Of a stretch of DNA of 64,000 nt, positions 1 through 12,100 are shown one piece after another. Every line of letters starts with the position of its first letter. Within the stretch, counting starts at the first letter, position 1. The position numbers and the translations under genes are program-made. The notes under the pieces are model-generated. The model was not told where the DNA came from. It saw nothing but the letters and a program-made list of their open reading frames with translations, and did not search any database. The stretch spans positions 69,599,566 to 69,663,565 of the forward strand of contig CM055094.1 in assembly GCA_029204225.1 (NCBI GenBank). Direction: 5' to 3'. The DNA is from Diphasiastrum complanatum. Lineage: Eukaryota; Streptophyta; Lycopodiopsida; Lycopodiales; Lycopodiaceae.

Positions 1-225
1 ACTATGTGAAAACACGAAGAAAACTGTAGATCTGGATAATCAGTTGGACGAAGATTAAAAATCAATTAGTTGATTAGTAAGAGAATAATCCAAGACTCCC
101 CCTCAGTCTAAATCCATGAATTCCTTGACCTTCAAACTTAGTTCTGCACAAAAATTTCTGTGTGCATCCAAGCTTAATGATTTGTTAAAAATATTTGTTG
201 TCATATCTTGCATTCATCGACAATC

Positions 226-1680
226 TTACAAATTAACCTCTTTTTCGAGTAATTTGCTTCTGACGTAGTGATACTTGATTTCAATGTGCTTACTCTTGGA
301 ATGAAACCTAGGGTTGGCCGATAAGGCAATGGCACTTTGATTATCACAAAATAAAATCGTCGAAGCATATTGATTTAGACCGATATATGAGAGTAAGTTC
401 CTCACCAAAATTGCTACCTTTGTAGCTTGAGAGGCTAGGATATACTCTGATTCAGTGGAAGATAGAGTATCGATGATTGCTTGTGAGTGTTCCATGAAAT
501 AGGACCATTGTTGAGGAAGAATGTAAATCCAGAAGTGGATTTACGAGTATCTACATCTCCTTCCAAACTTGCATCTGTGTAACCATTGAGTAAATTGAGT
601 GCGACTGCTCCATAACAAATGCAAAAGTCCATAGTAGCTTAAAGCTATCTCAAAACTCTGACAAGATCTTTCCAATGTGGTATATCAGGGTAGGTCATGA
701 AGTAAGTTAAGGAGCTTACTGGAAAGACTATGTCTGGTCTGGTACAGATCAGGGCATGCATAAGAGATGCTATTATCGAATGGTAAGGATACTCATGCAT
801 CTACTCCTTTTCTTGGATTGTTTGAGGACTCTGGTCCTTCGACAATTTGAGACCTCATTCCATTGGTGAGAAAGCTAACTTGCAATTAACTAGAATATAT
901 CTGACTAACATATTGTAGATGTACCTCTGTTGAGTAATATAAATCAACTTTTGATTTCTGTCTCTTTCGATTTGAATACCAAGGTAGAAATGAGCTTCGC
1001 CCAGATCGGTCATGTCGAATTCGAAAGATAGCCTTGTCTTAGCTTCTTTTATCAGATCGATATTGTTGTTGAAAATCAGTGTGTCATCCACATACAAAGT
1101 GATAATAATAAAAGACTGCTGCACTGTTTTGAAGTAAACATTGGAACCTGACGAGCTTGGTGTGTAGCTGTGATCAATAAGAAAAGTATTGATTCTTTGA
1201 AACCATGCTTGAGCAGATTGCTTCAAGCCATAAAGTGCTTTATGGAGTTTACACACATGATTGTGTTGACCTTCGATATTGTAACCTTCAGGTTGCACCA
1301 TGTAAATGTCTTCTTTGACAAATGCGTTAAGATATGTTGTCTATACATCCATTTGATGTATTTCCAAATCTATTGCAGCGGCAAATGATAGCAAAATTCT
1401 TACAGAACAATGCTTAACTACTAGACTAAAATTCTTGGTATAATCGATGTAATGTATATGAGAGAATTCTTTGGCAACAAGTTGAGCTTTTCTTCTCTCA
1501 ATGCTTCCGTTTGTCTTGTATTTGATTTTGGATATCCATTTGAAAATCAACTACATTTCACTAGCAAGTAATTCACCAATTGTCCTTGTCTGGTTCTCGA
1601 TAAGAGATGAATATTGTTTATCCATAGCTTCTTTCCAAAGATCAGAATCGTGCTGACTGAGTGCTTCTTCAACAGTCGTA
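226..1680 (-). pseudogene. Copia-A reverse transcriptase/RNase H remnant, copy 1
   Basis: Read on the minus strand, this is the 3' half of a Ty1/copia pol. First comes the RT N-terminal region (roughly 1680-1345), with an alternation typical of copia RT (LWKEAMDKQ, IFKWISKIKYK). Next is the RT core (1301-855), with KALYGLKQSAQAW and an intact YVDD box near 1084-1095. RNase H follows (632-226), with GYTDAS, STSGF, LSSTESEY and CDNQSAIAL. A TAG stop at 1341-1343 falls immediately after QMDV, where active copias have a lysine. Frames also change between blocks. Gag, protease and integrase are absent, because the upstream side is cut off by repeat R1 at about 1681. The same stop is present in the other two copies. 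Bases 1-225 downstream show no further coding signal. Confidence 0.88.
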
Positions 1681-2441
1681 AGGGTGGTATACGAACGCCC
1701 TTCCTAGGGCAGAATGGTGCAAGGAGGCATCTACTTCACTGCCGTAATTTTTTTTTTCACTTTTTTTTTCAATGTTGTTTTTGCCGTAATTTGTTTTACA
1801 CGCACCTTTCAGACGGAAGGTGCATGTAAAAAAAAGATAAATTTTTGTACGTGCACATTGTGACATCCGGAATGTGCATGTTTCATGTTTTTTTGCCATA
1901 AACATTTTACTACCACAGATTCTGCTGTGGAAGGCAACACCATTCTCTTAATTGAAAAGTTAAAACTAAGATTACGTCTAGAAAAACATTGAGTTCTTTC
2001 TATAGTTTTTTAATTAAACAAGAACATTGTGTATACCACAATGGCATTGTCACAAATTTACTCAATTATATATATGTGACTATGTTAGATTGGATCCTCG
2101 TAATTATCTATTTTCAAGTCCTAGTTGTGTTGGACCCATCAAAAATTGATTATTTTACTTTTTCTACCTCAAGGATTGAACTCTAATTCAAAATGTGTGC
2201 ATGAGTAAAGACATGATAACAATATAAAAAAAACATATATAAAATGATTTTTTGAATGCAAATAAATAATCTTTATTTGATTATGGTTGGCTAAGTGATG
2301 ATGTTGGTGTGTCATGTAGGTTGAGAGACTATCAATGCATGCAAAATAAAAAATTAAAACATGCAAATTTTTGCTATTGAGGCCTTGCATATGAAAGTGC
2401 ATTTTAAGCATGGGCATGCATGCAGTCAAAAGAGAGAGACG
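1681..2441 (+). repeat. Repeat R1, forward copy 1
   Basis: About 760 bp of AT-rich non-coding sequence that recurs forward at 22011, 23332 and 53062 and inverted at 16225 and 46232, with partial inverted copies at 37945 and 63040. It contains successive short hairpins: GCACCTTTC/GAAAGGTGC (one mismatch here), TGCACATT/AATGTGCA, and CCACAG/CTGTGG, all within about 1795-1935. Two GCCGTAATTT motifs flank T-rich runs. No transposase, RT or recognisable termini were seen, so it is an unclassified, probably non-autonomous repeat. It starts exactly where the Copia-A RT stops being recognisable. Confidence 0.75.
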
Positions 2442-2739
2442 TGAATTGTTTTTTTCTCTCGAAAATCCGATTTTAGATTATAGACTAGTTTGTACAAAAA
2501 TGCGTGTTAAAAGCATAACTTAAAGAAGCCTAAGTTTATCAGCTTCTTTAAACAGGAATAGGGGAGAGATGACAAAATCACCAGTCCTAGATTCTCTACT
2601 ATTAATATCTAACCATATGTTTTAAAAAGCAATGACTCTAATAACATTTACATCATCAAAAGTGATATCGACAGTCAGTAGTACATCTCATGTGTGGCTG
2701 AATCTCCTAAATTTGACATGAAAGTGAGCAATTAAGAGG

Positions 2740-3524
2740 TTAGTCATTGATTTCCAAATTGGAGCATAACAATGAAAGAACAGATGAATCACATCCTCAT
2801 CTAATTTTTTGCATTTAGAGTAGACATGTGACACATCACCTTTATAACTAGCATGAATGGGATGAGAGCTGAAGAAATTTTAAGAGCAAAGATTCTAAGC
2901 TTTCCAGTTTTGATTTTGCGAGCGCGTCAAAATCTAGTCTTCCAAAGATGAGGGGAATTATAAAGTTTCCTTTGAACCACGAGAAGGTGAAGTTGGGCTC
3001 TTTCGTGGTAGAAAAGGCCTTAAACAGTCACTTGTTATTGCAGTCAATAGACGTGGAGGTACAGATAGGGCCTAGGTCTCCACGAGAGAAAGAAAAGAAA
3101 GGAAGTTAGTTTCTCAATTAAAAAGGCCGCGATCAAGTTTGAGATGGGAAAGCCTGAGAGAAATGGAATTCATGACGTGGTCCCACGTGACAAGACCTTT
3201 ATGGATTAGGCTTCAACATAGTCTATTTGCGATTAGATCTGGTGGCCTAGAGTTGATGGTAATCGCTTTAGAAAACCACAGAGACTCCAAAGGGGAAATG
3301 GAGCTACCACCTGTCCAGAAGGTGAGCTCCCACATAAAGACGAGAACTCTAGTAATGGACTTAAACAGAGGAGGAAGGGAGATAGAGAAGAAGAAAAATG
3401 GTCGAGTGAATTCAAAAGAATACGAATGAGGAATATTACCACCAGACGAAGGAAGAGGAGGGAAAATATCCGTCAACATAAGGGTCCAAGGTTGAGGACA
3501 AGTAAAATTGAAGTGTATTTGACT

Positions 3525-3586
<62 letters not shown>

Positions 3587-4150
3587 CCCAAGTCCCCCAA
3601 CTTTTTAGGAGCCCCGCAAATATCCCAATATAATAGACTAGGTCCGTTGTTCCAAAGGAATTTTCTGAAAGTCTTAGCAATGGAGAGGGAATAAGAAGGG
3701 GGGAGAAACCAGATGAGGAGAAAGTGAGTGAAGTATGCGGAGATGATATGTTTGAGAACAATGAGTCTAGCTAGAAAGGAGAAGTTGGAAGAGTCCCAAA
3801 GCAAAATTTTGGATCTAATTCTCTTGATGATCCAATTGAATCGATCTTTGTTAGAAAAGGAAGCTCCAAGAGGGAAAGTACCATGAGAAAGGATGTTAAG
3901 GCCTAGTTTTTGGCACCAATCAAGGAACATTGTGAGAGAGAACAATAATATCAAATTTCTGAAAATTGATCAAAGAGTTTGAAAAATCACAAGAGGAAGC
4001 TAACTCAAATAGAAGAAGAGAGGTAGACTGGCTGGTGGTGAAGGTCAATTATGCAGGCCCAATCGTTAGCAAAGAGTTGTGGGAACATCACGGAATGAAA
4101 GGATGAAATGAGGAGAACGAATTAAGCTTATGAAGATGGAAAATGAGCAG
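2740..4150 (-). pseudogene. L1-type LINE ORF2 C-terminal remnant, copy 1
   Basis: Minus-strand translation gives the C-terminal half of a plant L1-like non-LTR retrotransposon. There is a decayed RT active-site box (LFANDW, normally FADD) near 4070. The conserved post-RT block follows (3954-3590), with LGLNI, FPLGAS, RFNWIIKRI, KILLW, SFLARLIVLKHI and FLWNNGPSLLYWDICGAPKKLGDLG. After the GA tract and a degenerate stretch comes a zinc-binding reverse-transcriptase-associated domain near 2750-2870, ending in EDVIHLFFHC. There are several stops and frameshifts, and no endonuclease domain or poly(A) tail is visible. Bases 2442-2740 hold no recognisable feature. Confidence 0.82.
3530..3584 (+). 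repeat. (GA)n microsatellite, about 27 repeats
   Basis: Uninterrupted GA dinucleotides inside the LINE remnant, immediately after the codons for the PKKLGDLG block on the minus strand. The tract produces artefactual Leu-Ser or Arg-Glu repeat reading frames. The same locus is much longer in the other two segments (25192-25320 and 54911-55089). Confidence 0.98.
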
Positions 4151-4165
4151 TTCTATAGCAATTAT

Positions 4166-5345
4166 TGAAGAAACCAAGAGCTTTTATCTTTCAAAGCCTT
4201 AGCATTTTTCCTTAGTTGTTCATTTGCTATTTTTCGCGACTGTGCATCTTGAACTAGTTTCGCACAGTCTGCATTTTTGAACTGTTTTGTCACACAGTTC
4301 GCATTTTTGGGTCATGAGGAAGATTCATTCCTAGGTGTAAAACACTTAGAAAATAACTCTGGCAACTTTTCTCGACACTGTCGCATTTCTCGCATTTTTG
4401 TGGAAAAGACGACATTGTCCCTAAAATGCCTTAGAAAGGTCTAGACCCTTAGAAAAAGGGACACTCACCATTAGAAAAGTGACATTTGCCTTAGAACTGT
4501 TTTCTGCCCTAATGTCGGCTCTTTTTTGCCCTTCGGCTTTTTCGCCTTTTGGAAAAAAGCGACACCTGCCCTTAGAAATGCTTTTTGTTCTACTGTCATG
4601 TTTTTCGCCTACCCTTAAAAAGGGACACTTGTGCTTAGAACTGGTTTTTGTCTTAAGTCGGCTTTTTCGCCCTTCGAAAAAAAGCGACACTATCGCCAAA
4701 TGCCTTAAAACCCTTTTTAGGCCTACCTTTGGCTTTTTCACCTTTTTGCGAGAAAGGCGACACTGAAAAAGCAAAGGTGCCCTCTAAATCCATAAGGTGT
4801 CTTTTTGGCAAAAAGAAAAGGTGCCCTTGAAAAAGTGACATTGCTCTTAAAGTCACAAAAATGTCCTTTAGCAAAAAAAAACAAAGGCCTGCAGCGTGAA
4901 GGCACTACGCAATGGACAAAAGGCAGATGATTCACAGAGGACAATGACAGAAAATTGGAATCAGTTTTGTTCAAGACTAATGCATTTTTTCTTATTAGAT
5001 CTTTTAGACTTAATTAGATCCCTGGATTGATCACATGAAAGGATCAACGAAGGATACAGATATATGCAGACAGTCTAAGATAGCTCCAGAGTGAGTTTAC
5101 AGATTAGTAGTAGCTAGTCATATTATTCGTGAGAAGAGAACATCTCTCTCGTGCCAACGCGCTGATCTGAGAATCAGACAGCACTGAAGAAAAAATATTG
5201 TAAATTCAGTTCTGATAATAGAAGTGATCTTCTCAATGCTCTGTTTTTGTGATGTGTATAATCTGCAAAATTGAAATGCATGCTAGCAGTAGATAGATTT
5301 TCGCTGTTGTTTTACTCAACATTATCTGCTACTTACAAGTTTGAT
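4166..5345 (+). mobile_element. LTR-like repeat B, left arm (plus orientation), copy 1
   Basis: Begins with TGAAGAAACC exactly where LINE homology stops. The reverse complement of this sequence is found to the right of Copia-B at 8265-8668 here, and at 34877-35526 in copy 2, where it ends in GGTTTCTTCA. TG/CA termini and a length near 1.2 kb fit a long terminal repeat. Because Copia-B lies on the minus strand, the right-hand inverted arm has the orientation expected of its 5' LTR. This left arm is in the wrong orientation to be its 3' LTR. The inner end near 5345 is not sharply defined and no primer-binding site was recognised. Confidence 0.6.
4430..4765 (+). repeat. Degenerate minisatellite inside LTR-B
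   Basis: Four imperfect units of about 60-80 bp begin near 4491, 4570, 4634 and 4697. Each reads roughly CCTTAGAA-TG, then T-rich sequence, then GTCGGC, TTTTTCGCC, and a GAAAAAAGCGACAC box. Length and spacing vary between units. The same array is at about 26170-26500 and 55935-56265. It appears reverse-complemented in the right arms at about 34885-35290 and 60165-60560. Confidence 0.72.
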
Positions 5346-5800
5346 TTTTTACAACAAACCGTCAGAAGCAATCTGGGGCTTGGAAGAGAATTAGACCGCA
5401 GTCAGTAGCAGTAGCTACTCCTGCCAAGTAGGCTCTATCTAGCCTTCATCCTCGGGAATGTCAGAAACTCCGATCAGCGGAGCTATTTCCTTATTCCCAT
5501 CAGTGGACTCAGAGCGCCTTGACGCTTCCGAATTTCCTTTAATGATTTCAGAGCATCTCAACGTTTCACAATTCCAACAATTACAAAGAGGTAGAAAAGA
5601 GAGGGCCACAAGAAACAGGAAAAAAAGGAGAAAGGACTCCTTGGAAAAGAATGGAAGAAGAGGCAAGAGCAAAGAGGCCACGAATGAGCTTGGTGATGTC
5701 GTTTGGTAGTCCAAATGAAGAACAACACACAAACAGGTAATTCCAGTTGATGTGGTTGAAAGCTTATTTAAATTCTATCTAAAGCACAAGGGCCTGGTAG
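5346..5800. other. Unassigned stretch between LTR-B and Copia-B
   Basis: No recognised domain. A conserved open frame exists on each strand (plus 5458-5709, Lys/Arg-rich; minus 5732-5439, hydrophobic), and both persist in copy 2 near 27176-27469. Neither resembles a known family by eye. It could be the 3' untranslated part of Copia-B or the 5' leader of the element that supplied the left LTR-B arm. Confidence 0.4.
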
Positions 5801-8203
5801 TTAAACCAAAAAGATGATTGTGAAGTTACGATGTGCTTCCTGCTGATCCATATCACAGCAGCACCGGTGCATCCTCCTGAGACGCTTTTGCAGTCATCTT
5901 TTAGGGATGCCCAACTTGCATCGCTATAGGATTTGATCTGGAATCCTTCATGCTGAGAGAAACACAGCCCATAATCCTTCGTCTATTGAAGGTATTGCAA
6001 AATTCTCTTGGCTATCTTCCAGTGCGTAGGGCCTAGATTGTATTAAACTGCCTCCTTCTAAAAGCTGTATAAGCAATGTCAGGGAGTGTATTATCTACCA
6101 AGTACATGAGTGATTCGATTAACCTCCTGTAGGGCACGTTCTGCATGGCTTCCTGCTCTCCTGCATTCTGCAAGCAGTCTTGCTTGGTCAGAAGTGTTCC
6201 AGCTACCATCGGCATATTAGCTCCCTTGTAGTCTGTCATTTGAAAATCATCAATGATTTTTTGGATGTATCTTGACTGGTGAAGATACAGCTTTTCTCTG
6301 TCAAGATCTCTGTCAATCTGCAATCCTAGGTAGCATCTTGCTTCCCCTAGATCTGATATTTCAAAAGGCTATGAAATATTGTGCTTCACCTGAGCAATCA
6401 GCTCGTCACTACTGGATAGGATCAAAGTGTCATCCATGTAGACTGCTATGATTGTGATTTTTCCATATGTGACCTTTGTATAGACATTATAGTCGGCCAT
6501 CAACGATTGAGATTTTAAGGATCTAAGAGTGTGATCCTTCTTCTTATACCACTGCCTAGCAGACTACTTCAAACCGTATCTGCTTCTTTGCATTCGGCAG
6601 GCATAGTTTGCAAAGCGTGAGCAGATGAATCTTGGTGATTGGTCCATATAGACCTCTTCATTCAACTCACCATGTAGGAAGGCGGTCTTTTCATCCACTA
6701 TGTGGATCTTGAGACTGTACGCTGCTGCATATGCAAATAATAGACGTAAGTAAGGACGAATGCTTTACAACTGGAGAAAAGGTCTCAATATAGTCAAAGA
6801 GAAATCTTTCGCCACCAATTTGGCCTTGTATTTTGATACGTTGCCATCAGGTCCATACTTGTATTTGAAAACCCATTTGCACTTCACAGCCTTCTTGTCT
6901 GTTGGTAATGGCTCCAGATTTCATACATGATTCTGCTCCATGGAATTCATTTCGTCTTCCATCGCTTTAATCCACTTGTCCTTATCTGGACAGCTGATAG
7001 CTTTCTCATATGTTTGAGGTTCTCCTCCAAATCCATAGAACTCCTCTAATATAGAGGCTAAGCTGTCAGATACAAATTATACTGGTGCTCTTCTTTTTCT
7101 CATGGATCTTCTTGGAGCGTCTGCAGTCAGATCGATTGCCTTGTCTTTGGCAAGTCTCTTGCTTTTGCTGACTGCTGAACTAGTGTGAGTAGCAGGTGTC
7201 TTCGGTACAGGATGTGTGTCTTGCTGCTCATCGTTTGAACAATCTCTTTGTTCATCTGGAATTTCAGCATCTTGCTCCGGATGCTCAAGGTTTGTTCCCT
7301 CCATAGATGTTGGCAGCCAACTGGATCTCCATCAGCCACTGTTTTTTACTCATCAAATTTGACGTCTCTGACAGCCTTGATTTGTCTGCTGTCAACAGGC
7401 ATGTAGATCATGTAGTATGATGAATGAACATCATATCCTAGGAGGAATGCCTGCTCTACCTTTTCATCCAGCTTCTTTCTTTTTTGATCTAGAACGTGGG
7501 CATATGCGATGCATCAAAATATGCGCACATGTGTCAGACTTGGTTTGTTGCCCCACCAAACCTCGTGTGGCGTGGTATGTGCAACGCTAAATCTACCTGT
7601 CTTGTTCTGCAGGTAGTTGGCTGTAGCTACTGCTTCAGCCCATAAAAATTTTGATGCCTTTGAATAGGCCATTGATCTCGCAGCTTCCATGATCTTCTCA
7701 ACCACACCATTGTGCTATGTTGTGTAGGTTGCAGTCTTCAATTGAAGTATGTGTTTGCTAGTACAAAGCTCTGCAAAGCGCTTGGAGACGTATTCTCCTC
7801 CTCTATTTGTTCTCAGCTGCTTCACCTTCTTGTCAGTCCATTTCTCAACCCAATTCACGAACTTTGTGACTTTGTCTAGGGCCTCTGACTTGTTGTGGAT
7901 AAAGTACATGGCTGCAAACTTGTTGAAGTCATCAATGAAAGTGATGTAGTACTTTGAACCTCCCAGGGAGACCACGTCAAACGGTCCACAAATGTCGGAG
8001 TGTACCAGTTCTAGGAGTTCTTTCATTCTGAAAGAGTCCTTGGTGAATGGTATATGTGACATCTTGCCTTTGTTACAGGCATCACAAGACTTCAAGCATG
8101 CTGCATCTTTGATATTGACACCAGTGAATGCTCCGCTCCGGCTAGCATTGTATAGAACAACTGTATTCATGTGATACAGCCGCTTGTGCCATACAATATC
8201 CAT
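5800..8203 (-). pseudogene. Copia-B pol remnant (integrase to RNase H), copy 1
   Basis: Minus-strand order: GAG-pre-integrase and integrase core (8203-7514), basic linker (7304-7077, ending RRSMRKRRAPV), RT (about 6960-6390) and RNase H (6323-5800). The integrase shows WHKRLYH, the CDAC zinc-binding pair, HSDICGPF and LRTNRGGEY. In the last motif the second catalytic Asp is Asn (codon at 7805-7807). A frame break follows at about 7715. RT keeps a YMDD box near 6436-6447 (in copy 2 this box is deleted). Gag and protease are missing, because the 5' end abuts LTR-B within about 60 bp of the WHKRLYH block. Inactive. Confidence 0.88.
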
Positions 8204-8264
8204 TGATTTGTTGATCTGGTGAGCTTGCTCTGAAGGTACTCGGATCCTGAGGTGATACTGCTAA

Positions 8265-8668
8265 TCTGTAAAACTCCCTCTAGAGCTATCTCAGATTGTC
8301 TGCCTATATTCCATCCGTGACTGCGTGTGTCTTCTGCTTCTACCTCTGCATCCTTTGCTGACCTCTATATGTGATCAATCTTGGAGACTGATTAAGTTAG
8401 AAGATTTAATAAAAAAAAATGCATTAGCCTTAACCGAAACTGATTCCAGTTTTCTGTCATTCTCCTGTGTGAGTCATCTGTCTTCTGTCCGTTGCGCCTT
8501 GGCGTTCACGCTACAGGGCCTTGCCTTTTGCCTTTTGCAACTTTAAAGTAGTTTCGCTTTTTCAAGGCCAACTTTGGTTTATGCCAGAAAGACACTTTGG
8601 GATTTCAAGTGCACCTTCGTTTTTCAGTGTCGCCTTTTTGCAAACAGGCAAAAACGGATGTAGTTAGG
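8265..8668 (-). mobile_element. LTR-B right arm, inner part, copy 1
   Basis: Reverse complement of part of the left arm: the blocks around TGCATTAG, CTGATTCCA and TTTTCTGTCAT, and the CAGTGTCGCCTTT block, match 4690-5110 in reverse. It is cut at 8669, where the LTR of element E starts. The outer part of the arm is missing from copy 1 because of the large deletion that follows. It carries about 40 bp near 8305-8350 that the left arm lacks. Confidence 0.65.
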
Positions 8669-9139
8669 TGTTGTAAAGCTACCTTTACAAGCTTTAATTC
8701 CAGCGCCAGCAGCGCCACTGCTGCTCCCGGAGCCACCGGCGCCAGCGCCACTCCTGGTGCCACTGTGACCAGAATCCAGCCGGCGCCAAGTTCCTATGGC
8801 TGAAAATCTTTGATCGGTTCTAGCGAAGTCCAGAGAGCTCAAATCGATGTGCAATCACCTCACACGATCTAGGCATGATTAAAGGAAGTTTGGGGATCGA
8901 TAAATTTTATAGAGAGCAAATGACTTTCTAGAGAGAGAATCTTAGAGAGAGAAATCATGCTTTACCAGCCTGGGTAAAGTACTTGGTATGAGGGGAGGTG
9001 AGAATCCCAACAATACTATAGGGGAGTGCGGATTGCGACTCAGGGCGAGCTCCAACAAAGTCTGAGCCTCCCTTGCTGGAATGTTGTCCTAGCGCCCGCC
9101 TTGGCATGCCAGCGCCCCAGAGACTAGGGTCGGTCACAC
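8669..9139 (+). mobile_element. Element E 5' LTR fragment, copy 1
   Basis: Starts TGTTGTAAAGCTACC, the same as the LTR start of the complete element at 30252, and is preceded by TTAGG (GTAGG in copy 2). It includes the GGCGCC-rich stretch (8700-8795). It ends abruptly in GGTCACACA at 9139 and continues directly into Copia-C sequence. The remaining LTR, the internal region and the 3' LTR are absent, so this is a deletion derivative. Confidence 0.85.
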
Positions 9140-9140
9140 A

Positions 9141-12100
9141 TGAGGAGATCTGCAATCATATTTTATGATTTTATGAACTGGACCTGGAGCTCTCCTTTCG
9201 AGATCAAATCTCAAATATGATGGTACTTCAGAGGAATGTGCTTTGTCTTTGAATGGAAGACAAGATTCTGGGACAGATAGATGGCACTCTGAGAGTCCAT
9301 CATCATCCTGCTTGGCCCCTCTTGTGGTATCCCGATTGCCTCCAACATCATTTGCAGCCACACTACCTCATTCCCCACTTTCGAAGCTGCGACATGTCGC
9401 AAGAGGATTGAGCTACCAAGGTTTGCTTTTTGCATATCCAGCTGATTGCAGCTCCGCACGCTATCGTATAGCCTCTAGTTATGGACTTGTTGTCATCTTT
9501 GCAGCTCGCCCAGCTTGCATCACTGTAGTGATGCAGCTCAAATCCTTTCGTTTCGTTCCTAGCTCTATAGGTTAATCCAACATTCTGGGTACCCTTCAGA
9601 TATTGTAGGATTCGTTTGGTCATTTTCCAATGTGCTAGACCAGGATTGGAACATAATTGGCTCAATGCGTAAGAAAAGAAGGCCAAATCGGGTCTGGTAC
9701 AAATCGTTAAGTACATCAGACTACCGATTAAGTTATGGTAGGGTAAACCTGCCATCTTCTATTTTTTCTCTTCTATTTTTGGGCAATCCTGTTTTGTGAG
9801 CTTGGCTCTAGCAATCATTGGTGTGGCTTTCTTTTCACAGTCCATCATGTGGTACTACTTCAGCATTTTTTCGGCGTACTCTGACTGACTTAAGTGCATT
9901 TTGCCATTTGTTCGATCTCTTATGATCTCCAGCCCTAGGCATTTTGTTGCTTCTCCAAGATCTATGATTTCGTAGTTTTCAGAAATCAGACTCTTCGTGT
10001 CCTTGATTAACATCAAGGAATTTCCTATCATCAGTGAATCATCCACGAAACTGGTCAGTATCACAAAATCCTTTCCTACTCTTTTGATGTGGACATTACA
10101 GTCTGGTTGAGTAGGATTGAAGTCTAGGGACTTCAGAAGACCATCAAGCTTTTTGTACCAGACTCGTGATGCCTGTTTTAGACCGTAGATGCATCTCTAC
10201 AATCGACAGAAATATTGTCTATTGTCGAGGTCTTCATAGCCTTCACGTTGCTTCATGAAAATTTTTTCCTCTAGATCTCCGTGGAGAAAGGCTGTTTTCA
10301 CGTCAATCTGGTGAATTTCCATATTGTACTGTGTGGCGTATGCAAGGAGCAGCCTTATGCTTGTCATCTTGACCATGGGCGAATATGTGTCAAAATAGTC
10401 GACACCATATCTCTGCATGTAGCTCTACGCGACAAGCCTTGCTTTGTAGCGACCAATGGTGCCATTTGATTTCAGCTTCTTCTTGTACACCCATTTGCAG
10501 TCAACTACGTTTCTGTTTTTTGGCAGTGGCTCTAATGTCCATGCCTCGTTTCGCCTCATCGACTCGATCTCTTCTGACATTGCCTATTTTCAGAATTCTT
10601 CCTATGGACTCTGGATAGCTTCTTGGTATGTAGCTGGCTCTTCTGTGAAGCTGCAGTACTCGAACTGCGTGTCTTAGTTCCATTGAAGATTGTCAGAATA
10701 GCGGTTTGGAGGTCTTCTTTGTCTTGTTGACCTTCGAGGTTCGTTTCGTTGCTGCTCGAACATTTCTTGTTCGTGGGGTCGATCCTCTGCTTCCTACTGC
10801 TCTGGAGTCTGGGGTCCTGCATGCTGATTTGATGATTCTCCTCGATCTCCCTCTTGAATAGGTAGTAGTGTGAAGATCTCATGGCCTTCTTTCGTCTTTC
10901 AGTTCAGGGAATGTGGACTCGTCAAACTTCACATCTCTGTTCGAAACAATCTTCTTCGAGGTTGGATCGTAGACTCTGTACATATGTATTCCGTTCGAGT
11001 AGCCGACCATGATTGTTTGCTCAAATTTGACGTCGATATTGCTTCTCTTTTCTTTTGAAATGTGCTTGTATGTTGTACATCCAAACACTCGTGCGTATGA
11101 CAGATCAGACTTTCTGCCTGTCCACATCTCGTACGATATTTCGTTCTCCAGCGCTGTCGTTTTTTATCTGTTCTGCATATGTACTACTGCAGCTATTGCT
11201 TCATCCCAGAATTGGCCTGGCAATTGAGCCTGTGCCATCATGCATCTGGCTCCTTCGACTAGCGTTCTGTTTTTTCTTTTTGCCACACCGTTGTATTTTG
11301 GTGTGTATGCAAGAGTGAACTGGTGTTCGATCCCTTGTTCTTCACAGAATCTTGAGAATTATGTGCTTTTGTATTCACCTCCATTGTCAGATCTAAGGAT
11401 CTGTATCTTCTTCAAGGTGTGTCGCTCTGTGAATGCCACGAACTTCTTGAAAGAATCAAATACTTTAGTTTTCTTCTTCAAGTAGTAGATCGTGGTCATT
11501 CGACTGTAATCATCTATTAACATTAGAAGATATTTCGAACCTGAGAGCGAATCTATTTTCATCGGTCCACACACATCAGAGTGGACAAGCTCAAGAACTT
11601 CCTTGGCTCTTCATCCTTCGTGTGTAAATGGACTCCGATGTTGCTTGCCTTTCTGACAAGCTTCACAGAACTCAGCCTCGGGCCTTGATATTTTGAGACC
11701 TGTGACAATGTCCTTTGTGCTCATGTTGTACAGGCTCCGCATGTTCAGATGATACAATCTCCTATGCTAGCATTGATCTTCGTTTTCTGATGCATTTAAT
11801 ATGCTATCAGAGTTGCTAATTATTTTGGCCTGGTAGAGATTTCCTTCTCTGCATCTGACCGTTAGCAACTTGTTTGTCATCTTCTCGATCATACGACAAG
11901 TGTTGTCGTCGACCTAGATCTGCCATCTTGGAGACAGATAGCAGATCTTTTCTGAGTGAGGGCACATAGAGTGCTCTTGGCAGCTCTACTTGACCTGACA
12001 GTGTTCGTAATTGTAGAGAGCCAATGCCTTTGACATCATGTCTCCTTCCATCGCCTAGAATCATCGCTCTGTCGTTTTCGAGTTCGCAAAAGTTGATCAA

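Noticed and set aside
3523-3761. Leu-Ser and Arg-Glu repeat proteins over the GA tracts (also near 25200 and 55000)
   Set aside because: They are translations of a dinucleotide microsatellite within a LINE remnant.
4479-4766. 95-codon ORF over the LTR-B minisatellite
   Set aside because: It arises from T/A-rich repeat units and shifts frame between copies. There is no domain.
5458-5709. 83-codon basic ORF next to LTR-B
   Set aside because: Not called as a gene. There is an equally long opposed frame, no homology, and no promoter context. Listed only as an unassigned stretch.
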